A DNA stretch of 64,000 nucleotides from Lonepinella koalarum (GCF_004565475.1 NZ_SRHX01000009.1:1-64000); one strand, 5' to 3'. Counted from the stretch's first letter, positions 37,147 to 47,342 are shown. The notes: generated by a model not told the origin, from the letters alone. Numbers and translations are program-made.

Positions 37147-38574
37147 ATGAGCAACACTCGTATTGAAGTTGATTTATTAGGCGAAAGAGAAGTCTCTAAT
37201 GATGTTTATTGGGGAATACATACCTTAAGAGCGGTCGAAAATTTTAATATTTCCAGAAATACGATTTCTGATGTGCCAGAATTTGTACGTGGTATGGTGA
37301 TGGTAAAAAAAGCGACGGCATTAGCAAATGGTGAATTGGGGGCGATTCCAAAAAAAATTGCTGATGCGATTGTACGAGCCTGTGATGAGATTTTAGTTAA
37401 AGGGCGTTGTATGGATCAATTCCCGTCTGATGTGTATCAAGGCGGTGCAGGAACTTCGGTGAATATGAATACTAACGAAGTTGTAGCGAATCTTGCATTG
37501 GAATTGTTAGGTCATCAAAAAGGGCAATATGATATTGTTAACCCGATGGATCATGTGAATGCTAGTCAATCCACTAATGATGCTTATCCAACAGGGTTCC
37601 GTATTGCGGTGTATAACAGTATTCTCACGTTAATTGATCGTATCCATTATTTACAAAAAGGCTTTGAAAACAAAGCGGAAGAGTTTGCTAAAGTATTAAA
37701 AATGGGGCGTACCCAATTACAAGATGCCGTACCGATGACAGTAGGGCAAGAATTTAAAGCCTTTGCAGTATTATTGGAAGAAGAAGTGCGTAATTTAACC
37801 AATACCGCCAAATTCTTGCTTGAAGTAAATTTGGGCGCTACCGCGATTGGAACAGGATTAAATACTCCAGAAGGTTATTCCGAATTAGCCGTGAAGTATT
37901 TAGCCGAAGTTACCCAATTACCTTGTGTACTGGCTGAAAACTTGATTGAAGCCACTTCAGACTGCGGTGCTTATGTCATGGTACATGGTGCATTAAAACG
38001 AACTGCGGTGAAATTATCCAAAGTTTGTAATGATTTACGTTTGCTTTCATCTGGTCCACGGGCAGGGTTAAATGAAATCAACCTGCCAGAATTGCAAGCC
38101 GGTTCATCCATTATGCCAGCCAAAGTCAATCCTGTGGTGCCAGAAGTGGTGAATCAAGTTTGCTTTAAAGTAATTGGTAACGATACGACAATTACCTTTG
38201 CGGCAGAAGCAGGTCAATTACAATTAAACGTGATGGAACCGGTGATCGGTCAAGCCATGTTTGAATCTATTGAGATTTTAGAAAATGCTTGCGTGAATTT
38301 ACGCGATAAATGTATTGATGGCATTACGGTCAACAAAGAAATTTGCGAAAACTTCGTCTTTAATTCAATTGGTATTGTCACTTATCTCAATCCGTTTATT
38401 GGTCATCACAATGGCGATATTGTGGGTAAAATCTGTGCAACCACAGGTCGAAGTGTGCGAGACGTGGTATTGGAAAAAGGGTTACTGACTGAGGCCCAAT
38501 TAGATGATATTCTGTCGGTGGAAAATCTGATGAACCCGACCTATAAAGCCACTCGCTTTGTTGATGATGAATAG
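37147..38574 (+). CDS. aspA: Aspartate ammonia-lyase
   Basis: A 475-residue enzyme of the fumarase/aspartase superfamily that deaminates L-aspartate to fumarate and ammonia. Signature [11 protein letters not shown] is present, as are the [10 protein letters not shown] and [10 protein letters not shown] substrate blocks. Strong ribosome site (AAGAGGAGG). With the divergent Dcu carrier it supplies fumarate as an anaerobic electron acceptor. Length equals the typical 470-480. The gene ends in a paired-uptake-signal terminator shared with the nap operon. Confidence 0.97.
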   Translation: MSNTRIEVDLLGEREVSNDVYWGIHTLRAVENFNISRNTISDVPEFVRGMVMVKKATALANGELGAIPKKIADAIVRACDEILVKGRCMDQFPSDVYQGGAGTSVNMNTNEVVANLALELLGHQKGQYDIVNPMDHVNASQSTNDAYPTGFRIAVYNSILTLIDRIHYLQKGFENKAEEFAKVLKMGRTQLQDAVPMTVGQEFKAFAVLLEEEVRNLTNTAKFLLEVNLGATAIGTGLNTPEGYSELAVKYLAEVTQLPCVLAENLIEATSDCGAYVMVHGALKRTAVKLSKVCNDLRLLSSGPRAGLNEINLPELQAGSSIMPAKVNPVVPEVVNQVCFKVIGNDTTITFAAEAGQLQLNVMEPVIGQAMFESIEILENACVNLRDKCIDGITVNKEICENFVFNSIGIVTYLNPFIGHHNGDIVGKICATTGRSVRDVVLEKGLLTEAQLDDILSVENLMNPTYKATRFVDDE

Positions 38575-38591
38575 TTAAAAAAACAAAATAT

Positions 38592-38629
38592 TCACCGCAC
38601 TTTTATGGCGTTAACTAAAAGTGCGGTGA
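38592..38629. terminator. Bidirectional terminator of paired uptake signals (aspA / napC)
   Basis: TCACCGCACTTTTA and TAAAAGTGCGGTGA form a perfect 14-bp stem around a 10-base loop, with A/T runs on both sides. Both arms hold an exact uptake core. Confidence 0.92.
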
Positions 38630-38641
38630 TTTTTTTCGTTT

Positions 38642-39241
38642 TTATTTCAACATGTCTTGCGGTACAAAACTTTTCTGGACATCTTTCATTTGTGGTAATT
38701 GATGTGCAATGCCTTTGTGGCAATCAATACAGGTTTTGCTTTGTTCTTGTGCCATCGTGTGCATTTGTTGTGCGACGGCTTTTTGTTGGGTGAAATCCAT
38801 ATCATCGAAATTATGACAGTTTCGACATTCTTGCGAATTATTAGCTTTCATTCTCGCCCATTCACGTTCCGCCATTTCTAAACGATGGGCTTCAAATTTT
38901 TCTTTAGTATCGACTTTACCCGTAATATGGGCTAATACTTCCGTACTAGCTTGCATTTTGCGGAACATTTTTGGTCCAAACTCGTGTGGCACATGGCAAT
39001 CGGAACACACCGCTTTTACCCCAGAACGATTGGAATAATGTACCGATGCATGGTATTCAGGCACCACATCATTCATGTGGCAATCGGAACAGAATTGTTC
39101 GGTATTGGTGGATTCCATCCCTTTATTAAAGCCTCCCCAAAGAAATAAGGTGGCAATAGCGGTTAATATGATGACCGTGCCAACGGCCATATTACTTGGG
39201 CGACATAAATATTGGCGAATTTTCTTAATCAGGCTCAACAT
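38642..39241 (-). CDS. napC: Tetraheme cytochrome c NapC
   Basis: A 199-residue NapC/NirT-type quinol dehydrogenase. One N-terminal membrane anchor (about residues 19-38, MAVGTVIILTAIATLFLWGG) and four CxxCH heme sites (two CSDCH, CRNCH, CIDCH) facing the periplasm. It passes electrons from menaquinol to NapB/NapA. Last gene of napFDAGHBC, 9 bp after napB. Confidence 0.95.
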   Translation of the reverse strand: MLSLIKKIRQYLCRPSNMAVGTVIILTAIATLFLWGGFNKGMESTNTEQFCSDCHMNDVVPEYHASVHYSNRSGVKAVCSDCHVPHEFGPKMFRKMQASTEVLAHITGKVDTKEKFEAHRLEMAEREWARMKANNSQECRNCHNFDDMDFTQQKAVAQQMHTMAQEQSKTCIDCHKGIAHQLPQMKDVQKSFVPQDMLK

Positions 39242-39250
39242 ATTTCCCCC

Positions 39251-39718
39251 TTATTTCCCTTGGTTTTGACGTATAGTGTCAAATTTATTTTGAATAATTG
39301 GATTGACTTCGGTTTGTTGTACATGACATTGCAAACAAAAATAACGGCGCGGTGATGTTTCACCGGTTGGGTTACCATCACGATCTTGAAAGTGACTTTC
39401 TGGGACTCTCGGAGCACCTGTCGTCGGTGAGAATTCTGGAGAATGGCAAGCTAAACATTGGTTTGCGTTTTTGGTCACTTGTAAACCACGAATACTATGC
39501 GGCACAAGTGGCGGTTGAAATAGAAACGTAGTAGGAATATTACCGGCATCTTTTAATGGATTAGTATAGGCGGGGGCAACCTTTTCGGGAATCTGTTCTA
39601 ATTGGTCGATAGAACCTATATGATTAGAACTCATGTTATTAGAATCAATGTTATTTTGCACATCGGCGCTAGCAAACGCAGAAAGTGCGGTTAAAATAAA
39701 AGTGAGATATTTTCTCAT
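39251..39718 (-). CDS. napB: Diheme cytochrome c NapB
   Basis: A 155-residue periplasmic small subunit of nitrate reductase. Signal peptide (MRKYLTFILTALSAFASA) and two heme sites, CLACH and CLQCH. It receives electrons from NapC and passes them to the NapA iron-sulfur cluster. The PHSIRGLQVTKNANQCLACH block is typical. An uptake core lies in the signal-peptide coding region (39683). Confidence 0.94.
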   Translation of the reverse strand: MRKYLTFILTALSAFASADVQNNIDSNNMSSNHIGSIDQLEQIPEKVAPAYTNPLKDAGNIPTTFLFQPPLVPHSIRGLQVTKNANQCLACHSPEFSPTTGAPRVPESHFQDRDGNPTGETSPRRYFCLQCHVQQTEVNPIIQNKFDTIRQNQGK

Positions 39719-39754
39719 ATTGAGTTCACTCCGTAATTCAAGTAGTCAAAAGGG

Positions 39755-40648
39755 TTAAATATTTTTAATGGTAATCTGTTTCTCAAAACGAGAACCAAAA
39801 GCAAAAACCTGTTCTGCACAAACGTCAATACAACGTCCGCAACTGATACAGTCTTTATCTAAAATAATCGGGCTATCTTGCACCGAACCATGTAGTGGCA
39901 AACGTAAGACTTGGGGTTCCGGACAAACGTTATAACAGTCCATACAGCGATCACAGCGCGAGCGATCGACCACATTGACTTTGATCATACTTTTGGCACC
40001 AATTAAGCCATACAATGCCCCGATTGGGCAAAGATGTCCGCACCAACCATGTTCGACGACAAATAAATCAAACAAAAAGATAATCGCGACCAACCATAGG
40101 GTTGCTCCCAAGCCGAACACAAATGCTCGACCTAATGCCGCCACAGGATTAATCCATTCCCACAACAATGTGCCACTGATTGCACTTCCGACTAAAATCA
40201 TCAGCAACATGCCATAGCGTAATTGACGTGGCAGTTTGGCACTTTGCCGAATACCCAATTTTCGGCGTAGCCACGCGGATAAATCTGTCACCATATTCAT
40301 TGGACAAACCCAACTACAAAAGGCTTTACTGGCGATCAGGGCATAAAATACTACAATAATGAATGCCCCCAAAATCGTCGTCCATTCAGGTAAATAACCT
40401 GTAGCAAGGCTTTCCATGGTAATTAAAGGATCGGTTAATGGAATACGGTCAAATAACACACTCGCACTATAGTTCCCTTTTAAAATCCACACCTTCCATA
40501 ATGGACCCGTTAAAAACAGCAGAATAATGCTTAACTGGCTTAACCGTCTTAATAATAAAAAGCGATAAGCTCGCCACCAGCCTAATTTTTGACGAGCTTC
40601 TAAGCCGGCATTTTTGGGTTTATTGGGAGTAAATTTCACCGTCGCCAT
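39755..40648 (-). CDS. napH: Quinol dehydrogenase membrane component NapH
   Basis: A 297-residue inner-membrane protein with about four membrane segments. It has two cytoplasmic CxxxCP motifs (FCSWVCPMN, WCGHLCPIG) and two 4Fe-4S ferredoxin motifs (CDRCMDCYNVCP, CISCGRCIDVC). With NapG it forms a second quinol-oxidising route to the nitrate reductase. Its start shares a base with the napG stop. Confidence 0.94.
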   Translation of the reverse strand: MATVKFTPNKPKNAGLEARQKLGWWRAYRFLLLRRLSQLSIILLFLTGPLWKVWILKGNYSASVLFDRIPLTDPLITMESLATGYLPEWTTILGAFIIVVFYALIASKAFCSWVCPMNMVTDLSAWLRRKLGIRQSAKLPRQLRYGMLLMILVGSAISGTLLWEWINPVAALGRAFVFGLGATLWLVAIIFLFDLFVVEHGWCGHLCPIGALYGLIGAKSMIKVNVVDRSRCDRCMDCYNVCPEPQVLRLPLHGSVQDSPIILDKDCISCGRCIDVCAEQVFAFGSRFEKQITIKNI

Positions 40649-41550
40649 TATTTCACCCCTTTCGTATTTAAATCCAAATTCGGGAAGTGTTCTGCTTCAG
40701 GCACCGTAGTAGAACTTGGTTGATAATCATAGGTAGCTCGATTTGGTGTTGCCACTTTGCTATCCGGTTTCACCTGCATAAATTGATAAGTCGGCTCTGA
40801 TTGACCTTCCGGCATTCGCGCATCAAGAGCAGGACGTAAACCGTCAGGGTGTTTTTCTTCCAATAAGGCTTTACCGGCATTTTGCTTTTCTTGCCAACCT
40901 AAACGATAGTGGCGACCTAACATCCCTTTGGCGAGATCCATCGGTAACACTTTAATGGCGGCTTCTTCCAATACGCAAGCCTGTTCACATTTGCCACAGC
41001 CTGTGCAAGCATCGGAATGGACCGTTGGGATCAATTTAGCGTGAATTTGAGTACGGTCGTTATGTACTTTTTCCAAGGTGATCGCTTTGTCAATCAACGG
41101 ACAAACACGATAACACACATCACAACGCAAGCCTTGCCAGTTCAAGCAAGTTTCATGATCAAGCAAAACCGCTAAGCCCATTTTGGCATCATTAATATCC
41201 TGTAAGGATTCGCTTAACGCCCCCGATGGACAAGCGTTCATACAAGGAATGTCAGGGCACATTTCACAGGGTTTATCACGCGCGATAAAATAGGGCGTAC
41301 CTGCCTCCATTGGCGATAACAGAGAGGCAAGGTGCAACATATCATAAGGGCAAGCCTGCACACATTGTCCGCAACGCGTGCAAGCCGCTAAGAAATCATC
41401 TTCATTTAACGCACCCGGTGGGCGTAATGCGACACCTTGCTTGGCATTAGCTTGATGCTGTTGTAAACCTAGAATCACCCCAACACCACACAAACCAGCG
41501 GCGGTTCGAGTGGCGTTTTTGAGAAATTGACGGCGGTTTGGATTTTGCAT
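40648..41550 (-). CDS. napG: Ferredoxin-type protein NapG
   Basis: A 300-residue periplasmic iron-sulfur protein. ATG 41550 is chosen because it gives [19 protein letters not shown], a twin-arginine signal; the open frame continues 37 codons upstream through an uptake-signal region without a plausible protein. Four 4Fe-4S motifs are visible ([32 protein letters not shown] region, [11 protein letters not shown]). It works with NapH. Confidence 0.94.
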   Translation of the reverse strand: MQNPNRRQFLKNATRTAAGLCGVGVILGLQQHQANAKQGVALRPPGALNEDDFLAACTRCGQCVQACPYDMLHLASLLSPMEAGTPYFIARDKPCEMCPDIPCMNACPSGALSESLQDINDAKMGLAVLLDHETCLNWQGLRCDVCYRVCPLIDKAITLEKVHNDRTQIHAKLIPTVHSDACTGCGKCEQACVLEEAAIKVLPMDLAKGMLGRHYRLGWQEKQNAGKALLEEKHPDGLRPALDARMPEGQSEPTYQFMQVKPDSKVATPNRATYDYQPSSTTVPEAEHFPNLDLNTKGVK

Positions 41551-41609
41551 AAATGTATCCCGTTTTACCCTAGCCCTAGTCCTGATCCTAAAGGGAGAAA
41601 AGATTTTGA

Positions 41610-41654
41610 AGTGCGGTGAAAAAATCAAAAATTTTGTAATTTTCCCCGCACTTT
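41610..41654. terminator. Imperfect paired uptake-signal hairpin between napA and napG
   Basis: AAGTGCGGTGAAAAAAT at 41610 and ATTTTCCCCGCACTTTC to about 41656 pair imperfectly; the right arm has a changed core base. It lies in a 157-bp gap inside the operon and may act as a partial terminator or RNA-stabilising hairpin. Confidence 0.55.
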
Positions 41655-41707
41655 CCTCCAAAAAAATAACTCACTCTTTAGATAACTTAAGGGATAAGGG
41701 TATTCCT

Positions 41708-44191
41708 TTAAGCCTTAACCACTTTTACCGCACATTTCTTGTAATCAGTTTCGCCTGAAATCGGATCGGTGGCATCTAAGGTTAATTTATTGGCAAGCTG
41801 ACCCGCATCAAAGAACGTGGTAAAAATCAAGCCTTTCGGTGCTTTATTACGTCCCCTTGTGTCAAGGTGAGAAAGCATTTCTCCGCGACGAGTGATTAAT
41901 TTGACTTTGTCACCATGACGTAATCCCCGTTTTTTCGCATCATCAGGGTGCATCCAAACTAAATTATTCGGAAACGCACGATGAAGTTCTGGAACACGGC
42001 GAGTCATGGTGCCAGTGTGCCAATGCTCCAACACCCGTCCGGTACAAAGCCATAAATCATATTCATCGTCAGGACTTTCTGCTGGTGGCTCATAAGGGAC
42101 GCCTAAAATAATCGCTTTTTTATCTGGATAGCCATAAAACGCCACATCTTCACCGGCTTTCACATAAGGATCATAGCCCTCACGATAACGCCATAGGGTT
42201 TCTTTTCCCTCTACTACAGGCCAACGTAAACCTCGCACCTGATGATAAGTGTCAAAGTTGGCTAAGTCATGACCATGACCACGTCCAAAACCCGCATATT
42301 CTTCAAACAACCCTTTTTGTAAGTAGAAACCGAATCTATCCGCTTCATCATTGAGATAACCGGGAATATCTTTTGGTATGTCGAATTTATTGATTTCACC
42401 ATTTAAATACAATACTTCATACAGGGTTTTGCCACGATACTCCGGCATTTGGGCTAATAGTTCTTCGCTCCACACTTCATCGGTTTTGAAATATTTAGAG
42501 AATTCCACAATTTGCCATAGATCGGATTTAGATTCTCCCGGTCCTTTTACCTGTTGATACCAAAATTGGGTACGGCGTTCCGCATTGCCGTAAGCGCCTT
42601 CTTTTTCCACCCACATACAGGTTGGTAAAATTAAATCTGCCGCTACCGCAGACACCGATGGATAAGGATCGGACACTACAATAAAGTTTTCAGGATGACG
42701 CCAACCCGGGAAAATTTCATCATTAATATTGGGACCACCTTGCATATTGTTAGTGCAAAGTTGCCACAAGAAATTGAGCTTACCGTCTTTCAGCATACGA
42801 CTTTGCATGACGGCTGAATAGCCCAATTTAGTCGGAATGGTACCTTTCGGTAATTTCCATATTTTTTCTGCAATTTCAACATGTTTTGGATTGGTAACGA
42901 CCATATCTGCTGGCAAGCGGTGGATGAACGTACCTACTTCACGAGCTGTGCCACAGGCGGACGGTTGACCTGTTAAGGAAAATGGTCCACAACCGGGTTT
43001 CGAGATTTTGCCGGTTAATAAATGCACGTTATAGATCATATGGTTGACCCACACACCACGCACATGTTGGTTAAAGCCCATGGTCCAAAATGACACCATG
43101 TTCTGTTCAGGATCCGCATACATTTTGGCAAGGGTTTCAAGCTGATCTTTCGGTACACCTGAAATTTCGTGGGCTTTTTCTAAGGTATAAGGCGCAACAA
43201 TTTGCTTAAATTCATCAAAAGAAGAATCGTGCATGGTACCTGCGGTTTTCACGTTTTTTGCCGCTTGTTGTAATGGGTGTTCGGGGCGTAAACCATAGCC
43301 AATATCGGTTTCGCCACGTTTAAATTTGGTATGCTTATTGACGAAATCCCAATTCACTTTATCATGTTGAATAATGTAATTGGCGATATAATTCAAAATT
43401 GCCAAGTCAGAGTGCGGTGTAAAAATCACCGGAATATCCGCTAATTCAAAAGAACGGTGTTCATAAGTCGAAAGTACTGCCACTTTGACATTTTCATTGG
43501 ATAAACGGCGATCAGAAATACGGCTCCATAAAATCGGGTGCATTTCTGCCATATTCGATCCCCACAGCACAAAGGCATCGGTTTTTTCAATATCGTTATA
43601 ACAGCCCATCGGCTCGTCCATACCAAAAGTCCGCATAAAGGCGACGGCGGCCGATGCCATACAGTGACGTGCATTGGGATCAATGGTATTAGAACGTAAG
43701 CCCGCTTTCCATAATTTTACTTTGGCATAGCCTTCAAAAATGGTGGTTTGTCCTGATGAAAACATACCCACGGAATTCGGTTCTTTTTTCTTCAGGATCT
43801 GTTTGATTTTTTCCGCCATCACGGTGAATGCTTGATCCCAAGACACTGGGGTGAAATCCCCTTCTTTGTGGAATTTACCGTCTTTCATGCGTAATAAGGG
43901 GGTTTGTACACGGTCTGCACCGTACATAATTTTGGTCAGGAAATAACCTTTAATACAGTTCAAGCCACGGTTGACTTCCGCATCAGGATCGCCCTGTGTC
44001 GCGACTACGCGCCCATCTTTGGTGCCGACCAACACACTACAGCCAGTACCACAAAAACGGCAAGGGGCTTTATCCCATTTAATCCCCGTATCATCGGCAT
44101 ATACATTTGTCACAGGAATGGTCATTCCCGCCGCGGTGGCGGCTGCCAGTGCGGCATTCGCTTTCATAAAATCTCTACGATTGAGTTCCAT
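41708..44191 (-). CDS. napA: Periplasmic nitrate reductase catalytic subunit NapA
   Basis: An 827-residue molybdoenzyme that reduces nitrate to nitrite. Twin-arginine signal ([19 protein letters not shown]), 4Fe-4S site [13 protein letters not shown]...GLNCIKGYF, then the bis-MGD domains; the molybdenum-ligand Cys is in [11 protein letters not shown]. Length equals other NapA (about 828). Folded and loaded with cofactor in the cytoplasm with NapD, then exported by Tat. Confidence 0.97.
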   Translation of the reverse strand: MELNRRDFMKANAALAAATAAGMTIPVTNVYADDTGIKWDKAPCRFCGTGCSVLVGTKDGRVVATQGDPDAEVNRGLNCIKGYFLTKIMYGADRVQTPLLRMKDGKFHKEGDFTPVSWDQAFTVMAEKIKQILKKKEPNSVGMFSSGQTTIFEGYAKVKLWKAGLRSNTIDPNARHCMASAAVAFMRTFGMDEPMGCYNDIEKTDAFVLWGSNMAEMHPILWSRISDRRLSNENVKVAVLSTYEHRSFELADIPVIFTPHSDLAILNYIANYIIQHDKVNWDFVNKHTKFKRGETDIGYGLRPEHPLQQAAKNVKTAGTMHDSSFDEFKQIVAPYTLEKAHEISGVPKDQLETLAKMYADPEQNMVSFWTMGFNQHVRGVWVNHMIYNVHLLTGKISKPGCGPFSLTGQPSACGTAREVGTFIHRLPADMVVTNPKHVEIAEKIWKLPKGTIPTKLGYSAVMQSRMLKDGKLNFLWQLCTNNMQGGPNINDEIFPGWRHPENFIVVSDPYPSVSAVAADLILPTCMWVEKEGAYGNAERRTQFWYQQVKGPGESKSDLWQIVEFSKYFKTDEVWSEELLAQMPEYRGKTLYEVLYLNGEINKFDIPKDIPGYLNDEADRFGFYLQKGLFEEYAGFGRGHGHDLANFDTYHQVRGLRWPVVEGKETLWRYREGYDPYVKAGEDVAFYGYPDKKAIILGVPYEPPAESPDDEYDLWLCTGRVLEHWHTGTMTRRVPELHRAFPNNLVWMHPDDAKKRGLRHGDKVKLITRRGEMLSHLDTRGRNKAPKGLIFTTFFDAGQLANKLTLDATDPISGETDYKKCAVKVVKA

Positions 44192-44243
44192 AGTCTTGTC
44201 CCACGTTTTGCTATGTTTTTAATAAAAATAATCAGTTAAAAAG

Positions 44244-44507
44244 TTATTGCTCATCAAGATAATTGGCAATCAGAGAGACCACAATCACACCATTAATCTC
44301 TTTTACTTCATCTATACGATCCGCTAAGGTTAATTGACGATCGCTCTCAATCGTCACCACTAACTTGCCTTCTTCCCGTTTTTCAGCGTGAATTTCTGTA
44401 TGTGGAATCGCCAATATGTCAGCTTTCACCTGTTCTAATTTTGTCGGTTTCGCTTGCACCACAAGGCTGCACACATACCAATTTTCACTTGGGTTTAGAT
44501 TATCCAT
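44244..44507 (-). CDS. napD: NapA signal-binding chaperone NapD
   Basis: An 87-residue cytoplasmic protein of ferredoxin-like fold. It begins with a WYVCSLVVQAKP strand and has IPHTEIHAEKREEGKLVVTIE. NapD binds the twin-arginine signal of NapA and proofreads cofactor loading. It lies between napF and napA with 6 bp to napF. Confidence 0.92.
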   Translation of the reverse strand: MDNLNPSENWYVCSLVVQAKPTKLEQVKADILAIPHTEIHAEKREEGKLVVTIESDRQLTLADRIDEVKEINGVIVVSLIANYLDEQ

Positions 44508-44513
44508 TTTTTC

Positions 44514-45038
44514 TTATGCTATATTTAAAATATGAATGGCTTGTGTCGGACAAACTGCTAAACAAGCCCCACAACCATTACAACTTTCTAATGCTAAAAT
44601 TAATTCCACAATGCCACCGAGTTTTGGGCGAAAACGAATAGCTCGGCTGTCGCAACTGTCGCCACAGGAACGACATTCAATGTTGTGAGTTAATAAACAG
44701 TTATGTTGTATTTCAACTTTATGTAACCAAGGAGTTTCATCAGTTGCACGAAAGACATCTTCCGGACAACTTTCCATACAGTGTTGGCAAAAGGTACATT
44801 CGCCACGTGCAAAATCAATTTCAGGAAAACCACCTTTACCTTTGATGATAATCTGGGTTTCACAAGCTGTGATACATTTATCGCACGCTGTACATTTTTC
44901 TACAAACTCATCTAAATTCACCCAAGGTGGGCGAATCGCTTGATAGCCTTGCATTTTTTCCTGTTCCGTTTTCAAACTATGCAAAAATCGTCCCTGTAAA
45001 AATGCGCGGCGTGGTAAAGACGGTTGGCTGTGTTGCAA
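44514..45038 (-). CDS. napF: Ferredoxin-type protein NapF
   Basis: A 174-residue cytoplasmic protein with 4Fe-4S motifs CTACDKCITACET, CTFCQHCMESCP and CNGCGACLAVCPTQA, plus a CRSCGDSCD cluster. It interacts with NapA before export. First gene of the operon; a FNR-box promoter lies about 70-120 bp upstream. Confidence 0.93.
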   Translation of the reverse strand: MQHSQPSLPRRAFLQGRFLHSLKTEQEKMQGYQAIRPPWVNLDEFVEKCTACDKCITACETQIIIKGKGGFPEIDFARGECTFCQHCMESCPEDVFRATDETPWLHKVEIQHNCLLTHNIECRSCGDSCDSRAIRFRPKLGGIVELILALESCNGCGACLAVCPTQAIHILNIA

Positions 45039-45145
45039 AAAAATCTCTTTATATACTTAGCTTAAATAGTGATTAATTATGAAATGTTTGGGCGAATTTT
45101 ATTATTACCCTAAGGAGGTATTTATGAGAAATTTCGGAGTTTTTA

Positions 45146-45159
45146 TTGATAAGGATCAA
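45146..45159 (-). promoter_or_regulatory. FNR box and promoter of the nap operon
   Basis: TTGATAAGGATCAA is a perfect match to the FNR consensus TTGAT-N4-ATCAA. Its centre (45152.5) is 41.5 bp from a start predicted near 45111 on the minus strand, with a TAAATA -10 at 45124-45119. The palindrome TACCCTAAGGAGGTA (45106-45120) near the start resembles two NarP-type heptamers but with wrong spacing. Confidence 0.8.
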
Positions 45160-45179
45160 AAAAAAGTGAACAAATAATA

Positions 45180-45206
45180 AAACCGTCTGAATAAGACAGA
45201 CGGTTT
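45180..45206 (-). terminator. Terminator after nlpD
   Basis: AAACCGTCTG, loop AATAAGA, CAGACGGTTT is a perfect 10-bp stem; on the minus strand it continues TTATTATTTG. It ends the ftsB-to-nlpD operon before the nap promoter. An unpaired uptake core lies beside it (45214-45222). Confidence 0.82.
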
Positions 45207-45238
45207 GACAGAAAAGTGCGGTGATAAAATGGCTATTT

Positions 45239-46546
45239 TTAACGTTTCGGTAAATAACGAGTTGGATCCACAGATTTACCTTTATAGCGAATTTCAAAGT
45301 GAAGTTTCACACTATTGGTACCCGAGCTTCCCATTTTGGCAATTTGTTGCCCCGCTTTAACTTGCTGTTGATCGCTGACAGAAATGCTGTCGTTATGTGC
45401 ATAAGCACTTAAGAAATCATCATTATGTTTAATAATAATTAAGTTACCATAACCACGCAACGCATTACCCGCATAAACTACGCGTCCAGCGGCGGCGGCA
45501 TAAACAGCTTGACCTTTCGAACCGCTAATATCCACCCCTTTATTGCCACCGTCAGAATTTGAGAATCCTTGTACCACTTTCCCCGTGGTCGGCCATTGCC
45601 AAGCGATATTGGATTGCGGCACGGCTGAATAACTATTACTTGAGCTTGATACGGCAGTTGCAGTGACAGTTCCCGCTGTGGCAGCACCAGCAACAACGCC
45701 TGTAGTTGTGGTTGTCGTGATAGGTGCATTGGTTGCTGCGGTGGCTTTAATTGGACCGGCAACTGTTTGTTCAGCAGAACCAGTAGTTGCTTTGATTGGA
45801 CCAGTTACTGTACCGTCAGAACCATATTGCGTACCATTTGCAGCCGCAGTATAAGTCACTGCGGGTTGTGTAGTGACGCTCACTTCTTTACATTCTTGTT
45901 TAGTTTCTGTTGTGGTGGTGGTCGTTGAACCATTAGATGTTTTTAAGGTTTGTCCAATGCTTAATTTATAGGGTTCACTCATGCCATTTAAGCTAGCCAG
46001 TTCTTTGACATCAATCCCCGCAATATAGGCAATTAAAAACATCGTATCGCCTTTTCTTACTGTATAGCTAGTCCCTTTATAGAAACCTTTATCGATTTTG
46101 CTGTAATCAGGTGCGTTGGTTTGACTGTTACGAGGAATTTCTACGCTTTGACTTTGGTTACTGGCAGCCGGTTTGGTCACTTGTACTTGCACGGGTTGGC
46201 ACACTGTGTTAGTTGTTGTTACTGGCTGTGCAGATTGTTGCACTTGTTGTAGTGATGGTGCAGTATTTGTTGTCGTCACCTCCGTGGCAGCAGTAGTATT
46301 CGTCGTGCTGGCATAAGATCCCGCTTGATTTGCCACGGTTTGGGGGGCTACTTGATTATTCATACCAACTGGCATATTACTCGGTTGAACCTGTGGTTCC
46401 CAAGTGCTATTGGTATTGGTTCCTACGGGTTGCATAACACCCGGTGTCAGTGAACTATCCGCACTTACAACTGGGGCGTGATTAGAACCTGAACAAGCGG
46501 TTAATACGAAAGCAGTTAAAGGGAGTAATAAAAATGTTTTATTCAT
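45239..46546 (-). CDS. nlpD: Murein hydrolase activator NlpD (LppB), LysM and M23 domains
   Basis: A 435-residue outer-membrane lipoprotein. The start is ATG 46546 (the frame runs on to a TTG); AAGAGA precedes it. Lipobox LTAC. An N-terminal Pro/Asn/Gln/Thr-rich region with PGVMQPVGT and EPQVQPSNMP, a LysM domain (YTVRKGDTMFLIAYIAGID...LKTSNG), a low-complexity Thr/Ala linker with two GPIKATTGSAEQTV-like repeats, and a C-terminal LytM/M23 domain (KGVDISGSKGQAVYAAAAGRVVY). The zinc site looks degenerate, as in NlpD, which activates the amidase AmiC at division. In Haemophilus it is called LppB. Confidence 0.9.
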   Translation of the reverse strand: MNKTFLLLPLTAFVLTACSGSNHAPVVSADSSLTPGVMQPVGTNTNSTWEPQVQPSNMPVGMNNQVAPQTVANQAGSYASTTNTTAATEVTTTNTAPSLQQVQQSAQPVTTTNTVCQPVQVQVTKPAASNQSQSVEIPRNSQTNAPDYSKIDKGFYKGTSYTVRKGDTMFLIAYIAGIDVKELASLNGMSEPYKLSIGQTLKTSNGSTTTTTTETKQECKEVSVTTQPAVTYTAAANGTQYGSDGTVTGPIKATTGSAEQTVAGPIKATAATNAPITTTTTTGVVAGAATAGTVTATAVSSSSNSYSAVPQSNIAWQWPTTGKVVQGFSNSDGGNKGVDISGSKGQAVYAAAAGRVVYAGNALRGYGNLIIIKHNDDFLSAYAHNDSISVSDQQQVKAGQQIAKMGSSGTNSVKLHFEIRYKGKSVDPTRYLPKR

Positions 46547-46561
46547 AGTCAAATCTCTTCA

Positions 46562-46762
46562 TTATTTCATGTTTGATGGCATTTGGCTGGGTTGAATTTC
46601 GGGCATAAAACCGCCTCCTTCTACAGCGCCAGTTCCGGCTACTGGTTGCATAATGCCGTTTGGTAATTCATTTGGATCTTTTGGTTTTGGTTGTGCGGAT
46701 TTTGAAGCACAAGCCACGACACAACAGATTATTGCTAATCCAAAAATAAATTTTTTTATCAT
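46562..46762 (-). CDS. Small lipoprotein paralogous to the NlpD N-terminus
   Basis: A 66-residue lipoprotein (lipobox VVAC) ending MPSNMK. The segment NGIMQPVAGTGAVEG...FMPEIQPSQMP mirrors PGVMQPVGT...EPQVQPSNMP of the adjacent NlpD, so it looks like a partial duplication of the NlpD N-terminal region without LysM or M23 domains. It starts 4 bp after yqaA and ends 15 bp before nlpD. It may compete for, or help position, NlpD partners; that is inference. Confidence 0.75.
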   Translation of the reverse strand: MIKKFIFGLAIICCVVACASKSAQPKPKDPNELPNGIMQPVAGTGAVEGGGFMPEIQPSQMPSNMK

Positions 46763-46766
46763 ATGT

Positions 46767-47342
46767 TTATCTCAAAATTAAATAAGCCATAACAGCAAGG
46801 ACAACGACGGACCAACCAATTAACTCAATAGATTTCCGTAATTTCGCCGCAAATTTTTCACCGCCCCATGCAGCTAGTTTGGCGACTAACACAAAACGTG
46901 CTAAACGAGAAATAAAAGCGGTTGCAATAAATGGTAAAAATGCCATTTGCATGACGCCTGCCGCAATGGTAAAAATTTTATAGGGAATTGGTGAAAATCC
47001 AGCGACAAACACCACCAAAATCCCCCATTTTTCAAACCACGAAATCGCCGTATCCCAATAGGGTTGATAGCCTAATTTAATAATATATCCTTGTACAAAG
47101 TCAAAAGCATAATAGCCTAAGCCATAACCAATCATACCACCCATAACAGACGCAAGTGCGGTGTAAAATGCTAATTTTAATGCGTCCTTTGGTTTTGCCA
47201 TAGACATCGGAATCAGCATAACATCTGGCGGAACGGGGAAAAAAATAGCTTCAATAAAGCTTACCAAACAAAGCCAAAATACCGCAAAACGATGTCTTGA
47301 CCATTGCATGGTTTTATCATACATTGCACCGAAAATGTTCAA
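46767..47342 (-). CDS. yqaA: VTT/DedA-family membrane protein YqaA
   Basis: A 191-residue inner-membrane protein with about four membrane segments. SFIEAIFFPVPPDVMLIPM and GMIGYGLGYYAFDFV ... FSPIPYKIFTIAAGVM are the SNARE-associated (VTT) motifs with the conserved Pro and Gly residues. DedA relatives are linked to membrane lipid scrambling or flipping. Set between surE and nlpD, the usual Pasteurellaceae position. Confidence 0.88.
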   Translation of the reverse strand: MNIFGAMYDKTMQWSRHRFAVFWLCLVSFIEAIFFPVPPDVMLIPMSMAKPKDALKLAFYTALASVMGGMIGYGLGYYAFDFVQGYIIKLGYQPYWDTAISWFEKWGILVVFVAGFSPIPYKIFTIAAGVMQMAFLPFIATAFISRLARFVLVAKLAAWGGEKFAAKLRKSIELIGWSVVVLAVMAYLILR

